From: Acanthornis magna
Taxonomy: Eukaryota; Chordata; Aves; Passeriformes; Acanthizidae
Reading direction: 5' to 3'
Length of the DNA stretch: 64,000 nt
Assembly (NCBI GenBank): GCA_036785705.1
Contig: JAWUZG010000330.1
Span: forward strand, 107,501-171,500
Part shown: piece after piece, positions 12,201 through 25,800 of the stretch
Layout of the letters: every line of letters begins with the position of its first letter
Numbering within the stretch: position 1 is the stretch's first letter
Made by a program: the position numbers and the translations under genes
The notes under the pieces: model-generated
What the model was told of the DNA's origin: nothing
What the model saw: only the letters and a program-made list of their open reading frames with translations
The model's database searches: none

Positions 12201-15200
12201 AGTCTCAACGGTTAAGAAGATCATTTACAATGCACTGTGGAACAAGGTCTCTCATTTTCATTGTATTGGTCTAGTGCCTCTCTGAATTTGCAAACAGACT
12301 GTCAAGAGCACACTTAAGAGAAAGACTATTTTGCTTACATTTCCCAGATACGTTTAATTTTGCAATTGTTTAAAAGCATCTCTTTTTAGTTTACTCGGTT
12401 TAAATTTTTTATGATTTTTTCCAACAACTAATAAAATTTATATTGTCTGTCTTTTTTTTTTGCAAATTTTAAAATAAATAAAATACAGCACAGATGCATA
12501 ATGTATATAAGTAGCACTCCTTTTACATGAGGTGGAATTCACAGTAATGGTATAATTGATTGACCTGTAAAACTCCACATTTACTTCAAAAGAATTAAAA
12601 CCTAGTCCTGCTATATTAAAGATATACTTTCTTTAAACTTATGATAAGAAAGAACTTCTTAACAAAAAACACATTTGCTGATGTAAGGTATTTTTATAAG
12701 CTCTTAACTGTGTGCATTTACTCTATAATATGTTAACCTTTGCATCCATTTTGACTACTAGAGGAGGAAAGTTACAAATAGATTCTCATGGTAAAAATAT
12801 CATTAACTGCTTAGAAAATGGATGGCAACACTCACATGTGCATGTTTTAGGAGGTCAAGTATATTATAAGTGGTGTGCCAGAAAGAAAGAGGCATATAAT
12901 AGGATTGAATATAATGTGGATGGAAAGCAAACTAAAAATTACATATAGTTTACTTATATAGAGAAATAAATCTAGACTGTTATTGCCAATGCAGTTTGCA
13001 ATAGTGGTTTAAGGGTTCTATATAACACTTTTATTTCCACAAAAAGTCTTAGATATTTTGTCTTCTCTGAATTTCTCAAGATTCATATGTCAAAGATGAA
13101 AATAGTTCCCTAAAGATATTTTCTACATCAACTGGTTTTTTCAGGTTCTTTAGCTGTCATCTTACCAGGCTGGATATAATTACAATAATAATTCCAATTT
13201 ACTCTGTTTTATCCCTAAGTGCAAAAGGAACACCCAAACCAAAATCAACAAACCAACCAACCAAAATACTCTGCCCATTTATTAGACTGGGCAGCCTCTT
13301 CATATTTTCCTGAAAAGAGGATGCAGTGTATTAGCAGGCATAATAAAGTTGCTGAGGCACTAGGACATGCATTAAATCCTTGTTTGCCTAAGAAATGCTG
13401 CACAGTGCACTGCCTAATGAAGGGTCTTGAAAAACGAAATTGTACATCGCAGTCCTCCAATTAAAATTATTGAGAAAAACTATGCTACCTTGTATGCTTC
13501 ACAAGTGATGGAATCTGTAATTCTCAGACAATTCTCTAATATCGGCTCACTAATATAGCAAACAAATGTGTCATAAAATCATAGGGATTTTCATTGAAAC
13601 ACTTGAGTATATTCAGAAACATACATGGCAAAAAAAAATAGGAACATTATTTACAAACATATAGGCAGATAAAATCATTATTTGGATTAAAATAGAATTA
13701 TACATTTGAAATACCAGAAGGCGGACTAATAGTTATCCCTGGAACACCTGTTAAAGTGATAATTGCTCTAATAGTACTTGCTATTTACTGTAGTCCAGCA
13801 GCAGCACTATCCTTGACTAATGGAGTTATTCTTCAGGAAAACCAATTTCCAGATCTCAGTTTACATGTTTTCTGAAAAATAAAATAAAATAAGAATCAAA
13901 ATATTAATATTTTTACCAGTTATGAAAGAGTTGTGGGAACTATAATCCTGGCAAAATCAGCATCTATTACCTCTGTTTATTTTAATTATTTTGTAAAATT
14001 GTGTACATAAAGAGCTTTTCATCTTTGGAGGCATTATATTTGGGCAAGAAATTAAAAACTACCTGGAAACAAAAGAAAAAGAAAGAAACAGAAAAACCAG
14101 TCTGCTACATAATGAAAATTCAAAGATTGTTTACCACTGGTGATGGGAACAAATAGTTGTTTCACTCAGCCCAACTTAGTAAAAAAAAGGAACAATGGTA
14201 ACTACACATTGTCCTGTGGTAGGTTCCAAATGGCAGTGCTTGGTTTACCAAGCTTATTCTTCTCACAGAACTCTAGACATAACTTTTATGTGCAGTGGCA
14301 AATCATCTGAAAATCAAAACAAGTCTTGGCCACAGTTTTTAAAGCTTTTTTGTGTGCAGAGAAAGAATAAGCTACAATGAGTCTCAATCACAGTTCAATT
14401 ATGGTAGATATCAGGAAAAGTTGGGAAAAGACTTAAAAACAAATACATCAAGTTCAGGTGGAGCTTCAAGGAGTCCATTGATGTCTCTGACAAGCAATTA
14501 CAAGTCCACACAGATATCCAAAATCACATAAAGCAAACTCAGTGATCGATAATACAGGTTTGGTTATCCAAGGAGCAGGTAATTTGCCAGATGTACCCAA
14601 AAATACAACAATCTTCTGTTTTCATCTAAGAAGTAGATAAAAGAGTTAGACCACTTGGGTAAGAGTAACAAGATAGAAGAAAATTAAATTTTCCAAAAAT
14701 GTATTGGAATTTCCTTTAGTGATGAGATATTGAAATACCTGAGTAACTTAAATGGGAAGAAAAGAACATATGTGTAGAGATCTAATTAGTAATTGTTCTT
14801 CAAAACAGCTAGAAATTCTCAGTTGAGAGAAGTGGGAGACAGACAGTTTACTGCAAATAGCACTAATTGCCCCTTGTATTTATATAAAAGTCATAAACCA
14901 AGAATGCAGAGGGAGAAAACCCAAGCAAATGTAAGAAACTCAACCTTGTCAACACTACATGCTTTCCTTTTCTCACTCTTTTTTTTTTTTTCCCAGGTTA
15001 ATATTTTGCTGACATAAAGTATTCATTGCTTCAGACCCACACTGTAAAATCCTCAGTAATACTGTGTAGAGCAGCTGGATTATTGTTTATCAGGAACTAA
15101 AGGAATACATTTTTTTGTCACTGAGGTGTTGTCTTTGATAGAAATTTAATTAAACTTTTCGCATACCTGAACTGGGTAAGTGAACTATTGCTATACTGCA

Positions 15201-15214
15201 GGTAAGTTGATAGC
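9223..15214. other. AT-rich desert, no gene or mobile element recognised
   Basis: Six kilobases with no recognisable transposon or coding exon. The longest open frame (minus, 10317-10727, 136 codons) has no domain I recognise. Points of note are a nested inverted repeat at 9510-9561, a 71-base segment between splice-like signals at 9651-9721, and a more complex segment at 11040-11420. The plus-strand 78-codon frame at 12712-12948 is also unrecognised. Confidence 0.6.
9510..9561. repeat. Nested inverted repeat (two stacked hairpins)
   Basis: Outer arms ATTAAAACTT (9510-9519) and AAGTTTTAAT (9552-9561) are exact reverse complements. Inside them, CACAAGTTT (9528-9536) and AAACTTGTG (9538-9546) form a second perfect 9-bp stem around a single T. 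Confidence 0.8.
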
Positions 15215-15237
15215 AAAAAAAAAAAAAAAAAAAAAAA
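15215..15237. repeat. Poly(A) run, 23 A
   Basis: Uninterrupted A run preceded by GTTGATAGC and followed by GGCAAAAG. I see no processed-gene body upstream, so this is a simple homopolymer rather than an identifiable retrocopy tail. Confidence 0.9.
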
Positions 15238-16810
15238 GGCAAAAGAAAGACAGTGTCATTTTCTACGTACTTCAGTCATAATTCATTGTATTCACTGAAT
15301 TGATTCATTGATTTTCAAGTTTCATATCTCTTTTGTATTTTCAACACCATATGTGTATATAATCAGATTTTGTGGGCTGCAAGCAATAAACAGCCATAAA
15401 TTTTCTTCATCTTTAAAAAATAACTAACTGGATTACAAATTATGTTGCTTAGTTTCCTACCAGCTCCTTGGTTCATTCTTTAATCATTATTTATATTCAA
15501 GGATTTATTTACCTTCCAAAACAAGAGCTTTCAATGGCATAGGTATACAAATAAGATGTGAAGACTGTATAATCACAGACCTACTTAACCCTCCTTCCTC
15601 CTTTCTGATCCTCCCCATATTTTTATTTCTTCCCACTCAATTAACTCTCTTTTGTCAAATGCTCATTTCGGTTTTGTTTCACAGTCTTCAGCACCATAGG
15701 ACCATTTAACGCCCTCGGTTACCCCGGGCCCTAAATTGCTCTTTTGCTGTCTGCTTTTCCTGTCCACTGGAGGAGAAAACATCATTTCAACACACTTAGT
15801 TTTGCAGAAGATAGGAGACTTTGGGCTCTCTGAGTGACTGAGTCAAGTGCAGAAACAATGGCAAAAAGTAAAAGGGCTCTCATCAGAGAAAATTGACGCA
15901 GAAAGAAATGTTCTCTCTCTAATACAACAAAAGCCACAATAGCTTTGTTCATTTCAAAAGGACAACTGAAGCACCAGGGCAGTTTCTGTTGATGCTATTC
16001 TGGAATGGGAAAACAACCTTGATAGCAATGAAACTTTAGCTTTTTTCTCTTTGTTTTCCCCTCTCTGTCCATCTGGCAGCAGAGGGATGTCAGAGTCTGA
16101 TCCAGCCAGCTGCAGGGCCATTTTTTTCCCTTAGTCACACAGCTCCAGTTAGAGTGGAGGAAGCCAGCTGGAGCTAACTCAGGAGCACTGGGTATAAGCA
16201 AGAGAGGGATTTGGACTGCGCCATCGGTATGAATTTTGCACCATGGCAGAGAAAGGAACAACAAGGTAGAGTAATGTATGGCAAGTGCAGCTGAGACTGA
16301 AAATGTCTCATTTGTATTTCTCCCTGCTAATTACTGATTCTCAAATGTTGCTCATCCAGTGGTGCTCCCTGATTTTCTCGCAAGACTAGTGGTAGTGCTA
16401 TTGGACCTGCACTTCAAATATCCCAGATTATCTATTCTGGTAAGTGATTTTGGTCCCATTTGCTTACTTCAAGGGTTATTAATAAATTGCTCACATACTG
16501 TGGCATCTCACATCTTCTAGTTGCTGTTGGTGTAAGCTCCAAGAAAATTCAATGCTAATGCCAAAGGCACTGACTGAGCAAACTTCAATTCTGAAAGTCA
16601 AGGGGTCAAAGCCAAAACAATAGACAAGCTGTTCCTACTGGAACAACAGAAAGAAAATATGAATAACAATGACTTGAAATGCCTTTCTTCATTAAAATCA
16701 TGTCTGTGTGGTGCTTTCCTTCTTGAGGACTCTGCATCATTTAAAGATACATTTATTTATAAAGTGCAATCTTTGGAGCATTTCAGAGCTTCTTTAAAAT
16801 CCCATCAGCT

Positions 16811-16812
<2 letters not shown>
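15238..16812. other. Unique sequence, no gene recognised
   Basis: Moderately AT-rich. About 15660-16260 is less AT-rich and carries a 89-codon minus frame (15995-16264) that I do not recognise. No repeat family identified. Confidence 0.55.

Positions 16813-16846
<34 letters not shown>
16813..16846. repeat. Poly(T) run, 34 T
   Basis: Uninterrupted T run following CATCAGCTTC. It would be a poly(A) tail on the minus strand, but the sequence to its right shows no recognisable mRNA 3' end or AATAAA at the expected place. Confidence 0.9.
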
Positions 16847-16849
<3 letters not shown>

Positions 16850-19800
16850 TTTTTTAGACTGATGAAGCTAACAGAAAAAAAATGCAGCTTTCTACCCAGA
16901 TAAATGATGGACAAACTCTTACTGGGGACACCAGTCTTCTTCCACTTATTAGTAACAGAGAAATTCCTTTAGCTGAGAGGTCAAGCTTACTTCCGGTACA
17001 TAAATATGATTGCATACAACATCATTGTAAATATGTACCACCAGGTCAGTCATCAAGTGAAACAAACTTTCTCAAGAAAAATGTCCCTACAGCTCATGGA
17101 CATGTGAATAGCTAGGGGTCTGCTCAACTTTTGTTGAATAAAGTGGTGATTTAGAATTTAAATTGCTCTCAACAATATTTGAAAATAATTCTGTGAGTTT
17201 TCAAAAAGAGAAGAAAATGCTGTATTAAACTATGACTCTTTTTATGTTCATATTTCACTGTGCTTTCTGTATGAAGGTGTAATGAAGTGTTATATTATTC
17301 TATAGCTCCTCAAATTACCATGAAATATCAAGGAGAGAAGGAAGAAAGAAAAGATGAAGAAGGAATGAAAAGTCTTATCTATGCCTAATTTTGTGAGGCT
17401 TATTTCATTCCAAGAGGAGTCTGTGAAAAAAAAAAATCTTTCCAACATCTACACCAACTAATACATCAGGTAATTTTTATATTTTTAATCTACAGGTATT
17501 AATATGTAAAGCTGGATTCCAACTTTAAATTGTAACTTAATGATTTTGCATTTTGCTTCCTCATCTCACTTAGTAGCTTAGAGTAAAATTTACACATGGT
17601 TGCATAGCACTTCTCTGAAGGGATCTTTATATTTTAATAACAGAAGTGGCTGCAAAACAGCATGCCTAGATAAATCTTTGCTACACTTAGTTGCAAAACT
17701 AAATGATTTTGTAAGAGTTGAGGCTTCTCCTCTAGTAAGAGGTTAGTGCCTGATAGGTTTTTCTGTGGTATACTGGAAAATGCTTAGGATCCCACTATCC
17801 CAGCACATTTGGTTCACCTCCAGAGCTGCTCCACTGCAGCTACTTTCCACACTTATCCTGGAGCGCAGCATTGGCAGTGTGAACACAGCCAGTCTGTTTC
17901 AGCATCGCACAGGTCAGTTTAAATCACATCAGAGAGAGGAGTGACTTCCAGCAGAGGAAAGGGAAGCAGCAACGGAGCAGTCAATCACAAGCGTTTGTCT
18001 GACTCTAATCAGCTCACGCTGTTGATTGCGGCACCTCTGCTGAGCGGGCAGCAGCTCATGGCTTGATGGCAGTAATTTCTTAAAGCACTAAGAATGTGAG
18101 TACTCTGTGAGCTCTTAAAAAGCTGCAAATGGCGCTAGGCAGATCTGCAGGGAAAGCAAAAAGTTCTGGTCCAGTCTTATGACTCAAGAGTGTATTTACA
18201 TAGAGAAATGCATGAATGCCTTCTGTCTCACTGGATCCTCAGCTGGTCAATTTTGGCATATTCACTCACTAGTAATGCACTGTATTCTTCTCTTGAGGAT
18301 TTTATTGCTTATTTACTGATAGATACATAAATAAATAAATAAGTGTGCCTACTTCCTGGTCAGTTTTACACCTCACAGTCTCATGTAATTTTCTTCACTA
18401 GTTGCTGCATTGAGGTGGTTCATCTGAGTACAATCTGAGGTATTAACTGTTCAGCAGAGAGGGGAGACAGTCTGGGAATTTGTTCCAGATGGTGCCATGG
18501 GAGGTGTCACAAAAGCTCAAAAGCATCATTCTTTTTAAATCAATGCTAGAATTTTACCAGGATTATGATTAATTTCAAAACCCAATAATTATTTCCTGTT
18601 TCATCACCTTCTTGCTCCAGTCACTCACTGTTTCTCAGTCATTTTCTCAGCTTTGATCTAGTCACCTTTGCGAAAATTCTCTTCTGTCTTCATAGGCCAA
18701 ATTTGCAAATAAAATACAGTCCTTAAAATCTGAGGCAACCCCACTCTGAGTCTAGCGTTCAAGGAAATTTAAATGGTGATCTCACTCAGTGAAGATTTCA
18801 TAATTTTGCCGGCCTGAAGTGCTTAAATTCTCACAGGATATAATACAGTATTCTAACAGTACATTCTTGTTTCCCATAATTTAGAGTTGAAGGCAATTAT
18901 GATAACTTTGGGTTTAATACTAATTATTGACACGCACAAGTGATTGTAAGTATACAAGTATCACAGTGGTTTTGCCTCAAAAACAGTGGAAACTAGATGT
19001 TGATATGTATTTTTAACATACCTCTTAAGGAGAACTGTTCCAATGCTTGCTTCAATTTCAATACTATTTTATTAAATAAGCAGTGACGTTAAAAGCACAG
19101 ATACAGGTCATGTGTTAAGCTATGCAGAAGAAACATGGTTAAAGGTAGAGTCTGACTCTGATTTATCTTCTTGAACGTTGCTTGAATTTAGTAAAGCAAA
19201 TTCAGGCCAGTAATTTCTTTTGGAATTAAATCTAAATGTCCTACCACTTGGGCAAAGACTGCCATTAACTTTTCAGCAAAATAGGTGCCCAATGTCAATG
19301 TTTTTCTCTCTTGCTGAATATTACGTCCAGAAACTAAACCTAGCATTAATTCATATGATAATGAAATAATTCTAAAGTCAAACATATAGTCCATTTGCTC
19401 TATATGGGTGAAATAACCCAACACATGATTAGACATGGAGATTACATTTCTGGTTATTGAATACATAAGGGTGAATCAATAAATCCTGAATAATGTCAAT
19501 ATAGCTCAATGTTAAAAAAAAAATAGGAAAAATTTGGCAGTTCAATCTGTCCTTGTCCTTCACATGTCCTGTTTTCTGAAGTGAACTATTTTGCTATGTT
19601 TGAAACATAAAATCAAGTTCTGTCTGTTTATTAAATATATGTTTTATATGAAGTCAGCATTGCTGAGAAGGGATTTTGTGGAGTAATTTTAAAATACTTC
19701 ATGAAATAAATAGCATTCAGGTCTTGACATTTTTATACTTCAAAATTTCTTTTATCTACAGTCAGACATCAATTAGAAATCATATGAAATCAACTAAAAA

Positions 19801-22800
19801 TTGCTGATACTTCAGGTCATCCACTTCCTAATTATTTCTTGTATATTTCTCTGTAAGGTGAGCTACCCTATGCAGGACAGAAAGCCACTGGCACAGAATA
19901 CGGATGAGTGAAGTGTGCAGTTACAAAACAGCCTGTAAAAGAGAAAGTACTGGATGCACAGCAACTTCAGAGGCACCTGCTTCAGTCTCCCAATTTTTCA
20001 GGTGCAAAATTGCCCTTGTGATGTACACATCTCCTGCAATTTCTACTAAATGTATAATCTACATTGAAACCGCGTTGGCATTTTTTTCAGGGACTAGAAT
20101 GGGGGGCGTTCATATCTTCTTAAATTTACTTGTGTTCTAAACTAGCAACACAGCAACAAGCCTTATTAGTCTAAGAGGTATTGGAGAAAAAACTCACATT
20201 TTTTTCACCCTAGAAAACACTGGACATTTGTACTTTAAATATAATTCTTCTAAAACAAATTCATCTTATTAAAGACACTAACTCAACAGGAGAAAAATGG
20301 ATCTTTCTCTTGATACGACTGTCAGAGACAAACTGTTACAAATGAATTTGTCTCTTACTATTATCTTCTGTTCCTACATAATTGCAGAATAAGCAGTCAA
20401 AACAGAGAAAAAAGGCAGACTATTCTTTTCAGTTTTTATAACACCAGACTCAGGCTAAAGATATTTAATCACAAGGTGTTCCAGTGGCCAGATTTGCAGA
20501 AATGAATGCAAAGTCCTGCACTGCCAGGCTGTCGATGGAGCAGATAATCAGACATTAGTCTTCTCAGCCCAGTCTTCAAATGAGTCTTTTGGGCAACAAT
20601 AATAAATCCAGTCACATATGTTTCATTATTTCTCATATTCGTTATTTCTGTCTTAATCTTGTTATGACATATTTTTCTGTTTTTAGTCCAATGATATTAG
20701 AATAATATATTTTGCCCTTTGTTTCTTCTATAGCCATACACATTGCAAAAAAATAAATCATTAATGATTTTTATTTTATTTTATTTTAAGAGTTTTCATC
20801 ACAGGGAGATATTAGAGCTGATAAACCATTTTCTATCTTAAGGTCATACTTCTTTCTGAAACACAGTAAACTATTGTTTCTGAATATCTTTTGTACCTAA
20901 GCTAACCTATTGACAATTAAGTGTGTCTTTGATCCAAGAGCTTTAGAGGTAGATTAGCCTGTAATAGTAATTGAGAAAGCATTACGTAAGTAAAGTAACT
21001 GGCATGATTTATTGCTATGTCAAGTAATAAACATTGCCTTCTGAGACTTTTTTCATCAGAATGATCAGGATCTGTGCCTCACCTTGTACCAAACTCGACT
21101 CATGCTTTAATTTTTAGCAACTTTCTTTTTCATATTTGGCCTCCATTTCAAAGATTCAGCTTTATTTGATGGTCTCCACTGCTGTCATTGAGTTGGACAT
21201 TTTATGGCCCAGTGCCTATCATTCTGAGGAACACAGATCTCTTGATCTTGAGGCATAACAAAGGTCAGCCTAGCAGTTAGATCTGATGAAGGCAATTCAA
21301 GGCTGTAGTCACAGTATGACTGTGCACATATGCATTACTGTAAGTGTGATTTATGATCCACATTGTGATAATAACATTTTTTTGATTTCTCCAACCACAG
21401 ATGGAGAAGATTTTCCAGTGTGGGATATCATTGTGTTCCTCCTCCGTATTGAGAAAGCTGAGATTGTTGGAGAGCCTTGTTAACCCTTTGAACACATATT
21501 TCACTAATACGAATATATTCCACTGGCCAGTGGGGTAGGTTTGCTCTTGTTAAATCACTGCAATATTCGCAGGTATTTGAGAGTTCCAGGGGTACTCACT
21601 GGAATGCTTTGTTGCAATGTGCCCCTCAAGTTTTTTGTGTGTCTTTGTAAACTCTGCCAGATACATCTCTTTTGTTTTAAGTTTGATTTGTTTGAAAGAT
21701 TTCATTTTATGTTCATATAAAACAGAAAAGTTATTTCACTTGGAGAGTAATAGAGACTTGGCGTAATATATCTCCACTGGTCTTTCTTACAATAGAAGTG
21801 CTCACACATGCAGCTATGTGTTTAGATGGGTTGTGTGTTTGTTTTTAAGGCTATGCATTTCACAGAGAAGGTGAACAGCAGTTTGGTGGGTAAGTGCAGA
21901 TATTAAATACCTGGAGTGAATAAATAAATTTTGCGTGTATAAGGATTTCTGAATCACAGCTAATATTATCTAAAGAGTAAAATAATATGGTTGTTCTTAT
22001 TGCTTCAGCATCACCAGTGTGATTCTCATTGTTCTTCAGAATAAAATAATTGAAGTAATTTATCCTCAAGATATGTGCTATATAACTTTATCCATTATTG
22101 TTGTAGTGAAGTACAGTAAATAAGGTTTTGCTCTAGTTTCAGAAGCACAGCCTAATACATAGGGGAATGATAAAAATTATAATGATACTTCTTCTGAGAC
22201 TAAGGATCCCCTTCTGCCCAGAAAATTTTTTGCTTTACTGTTTACCCTGTAAACCAAAACATTCTATTAAGATCAGGCTGGCTAGACCACGTGATGTAAA
22301 GCAAATGATCCATGCAAACCAGCTTTTCTCTTATGTTATGTTTTTATCTTAGTAGAAGGGATTGAATTAACTTTTCAGCTATATAGGGATATTTGTGCAT
22401 TTCATCCAAAATATGACTGCATTAATAAGGGAGATTCTTCACTAATTTATTGTTTTTAAACCACAGCTGGAAGTTGAAGCTGTATATTATCTTTTTTGCT
22501 AAACAAGATCCTAAAAGGACAGAAAACAAATTTTGTTATTACTGTTATTATAGTTCCACCTGGTCCTTTTTCAGTTCCTTCAAACCTGAATCAATTTGAC
22601 CAATATGGTTGTGGATGAAAATAAAAAAAGCTTTCTTGACAAAGGGGAAAGAGATGAATGGATCAAGAGGTGAGATGGGGTGATAGAGCAGCTACATGAG
22701 AAAATGGGAAAAATCACTAGGATGCAGAAACTTCATGTGCACTCAGGAATATGAGAAGGATCGATTAGGTGAGGGGTGGAAGGTAGGACAGAAGAGGAAG

Positions 22801-25800
22801 CCAGGGGTAATAGAGGGCAACAAATTGTTTCTGTTTTAATGTGTGTGAGGAGAATGGAATGAAATAGGAACCTGAAGAAGCAAGTGCAGCTGTCAATATG
22901 ATGAACTTTGTGAATACAAAATATATTGCTTGTTGTCCCGGTTGTTTTCTGGGCATTTTACACATATTAGTTGTTCATATGAAAATCACTGGCATACATA
23001 AGAATCTGTGAACTGTAAATGTGGATGCCATGCAGAAAAAGAATGTACTGGAATTCACACAGGCTCATGGAGATATTGATGAAAACACATCCTATAATTA
23101 CATCCCCAGCCGGTGGCAGAACTAAAATTTGTCCATCTATAGTCTTAAACTCTTTGCTGTTATCTCCATTAATGGTTAATTATTCCTGTTAATCTCTGGT
23201 GTGAATAGTCCAAATAGCCTATCTATATATAATTGATCACTGTATCCATAGTATCAAAGGGCAGAATCCTAGACAAGAATTTCTCTGCAGAAAGAAACAA
23301 AACAAAAGTGTTAGGTCTGAAAGTTATTGAAGTTGCCCAATAAATCAAGAAGCAGTGAAGGTGAAATACTCAGTAGTGCCAGACTTCAGTGAAGGAGGTA
23401 AAGTGAGAACACACCACCACCTTTTGCTTGCAGAAAAATATGATGAGAAAAAGTTTTCAGAGACGCAAAGGACTGAAGTATAGTAATTATTCTGTTTTGT
23501 TGTTACTTTATTGTCAAGTAAATGGGAACAATAGAAGCAGAATATAATGTATTGTTAGATCTGAAACACAGTATGAGAAAGAAGACAATGAATAGAAAAA
23601 TATTTCTATTTACAGGTGATATGAAAGAGGAGCACGGATATCATTACAAATCCATTTCTTCAGTATTTTTGTGGATTTATTTTACTATTGAAGCTCCTTA
23701 TGGGTTGGGGTCTTTTTGCAAGTTGTTATTCCACAAACCAGCTTCTCTTCTGTGAGGTCATATTTCTGTATGTTTGAATTTGCAGCATATACTCTAGGTT
23801 AAAAAAAGGCAATATTATGGTTCAATTTACTTTTTTTTCCTTCCTTCCTTCTCCCACCCTTTCCCTTCCATATTTTATTATTGTCATTGCTTAGCCAAGT
23901 GCCTTCAGATGCTCTCACTGAAAAACGCAGTTTGAGCTAAAGGAGATGAGGGTGAATGTAGCACAAAGAGGAAGAGAAACTGCAGCAAGAATGTTTGAAG
24001 TCCTCCTGTTAAAAAAAAATGGGGAAAGAGGATGGAAGAATGAAACAGAAGCTTGAAAAACTGCATCTTTAAAGGTAAAGAGGGGATGAGAAAACTATAG
24101 AAGTTTACTTGGCAGGAAAGCAGTGATTCTTGTCTATTCAAACCCTAGGTGCTGTTGCTCCTCCAGTCTCTATGGTAACAATAACAGAAGAGAAACACTG
24201 AAGGAAGACTGGTGAAAACAAACCATGCCTACATCTTCTGAAATGCCTGGGGAATCTGAGTTTTGGATGACTTGACTAAAATAAACAAGTTTCATTTTCT
24301 AACTGCTTAGCATTCAGCTTCACTAAGTGGAACGTTTTTGAGGTGTCTAAAGTTAGTGTAATTCCGCAAAGTCATCAAAAGGGAAAAAACTGTGAGGATG
24401 TCTGTCACTTATGACAACATTCCTCAGCCTTCTGTTGCATTCCTGGACTGAAAAGTCCCACAATTTACACAACACTTCAAATACATGAACAATGAATAAA
24501 TCAAGAAACGGGTGATTTGCTTAATATTATGAGAACAAAAGTAAGAATTTAATCTTTTTTTCCTGGTGGGTGTAGTTGAAGTCTAGCCTGAACTCCTACA
24601 CAGATAGAGGTAATAATCTATTCTCAACTCATCAGATTGAAACTTGACATCTAGAGTTCCATTTTTTATACACATGAGTAATTTGATTTTTAGTGTTGCT
24701 AAGCCAATCACACGCTGCATCTTCCCCTCACAGTATCAAATAATTTATAAATTTTGAATTTTCAAAAAATTAAGTGAAATAAATGAATTTTTTGTAAAAC
24801 ATTTACCCCTATATAATTTTTAGATTTTCTGAAAACATTTTTGCATGCTTGAGAGTCATCCTGTGGCACACTTCTGCCATACAAGAAATGATGTAGTAGT
24901 TGCTACAAATTTAACCTAGCACAAGAGGTGAAAAATGCAGCATCTGAACAAGGACAGTAAGCAAAGAAGCACAGGAGTAATCACAGCTGTGAAGGACAGA
25001 ATTATTTATAGAAATTGCCAACTGTTTGCTTTCTCATTGACATATCTTAAACTCCTAGTATACCACTTATAAGATGGGCAAGGACATCTCTGGGTAATTT
25101 TCAGCAATTTATGTAAAGTTCAGCTAGAAGATAGGTGAAATGAAAACCTTTTTTCTGAAATATCAGAATGGGGGTGACTAATGAAGCATTTCTTCCCCTA
25201 TACATGGTAGCTTGATAAAACAAAAAAAAAGGCTATTAAAAAATAGTGTGTATTTTTGATAGCAGATTCAAACCTCTTTTAAAAAGTAACAAAAATGTTA
25301 TGTCATCCTTCAGCTTTGCACTTCTATGTATCTGTTTTGAATGGTTCTTGTTTTGATTTCTGCTTTATATGGAAGCCTAGTGATCCTGGAAACGCATGAA
25401 CAGTATTTTCATCTGCTACGATATCTCTTCAGGACCTACATATTTCTGGTATTAAAGAATAAAACAATCCCTTCTTTTTACAGCCAGATGCTCAGTGGTT
25501 GAACCCTCTTAGCTGTGCTTTGGGGTGTGTATGAAAGTTCTAAGAGTTCATCCTCACTGAGGCTTTGATCTTTGCCACTCCACTGTATAAAGCAGCCATG
25601 TATAATCAGGAAACCAAACTCCTCACAGTAGACGTGCATTTCATTTTGTCAGCATAACAGGAAGAACAGTTAAATAATCTGTGTATTTATTGCTGGCATG
25701 ATGCTTTACTTGAAACACTTACCACCAGCACCTTTTTACAGGAAAAGAGATCATTCCATTGCAGTACAAACTGCCAAAATCAGGGGACAGTGCTCAAATT

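Noticed and set aside
16813..16900. Poly(T) as the tail of a processed retrocopy on the minus strand
   Set aside because: No AATAAA within the expected distance and no recognisable mRNA body to the right.
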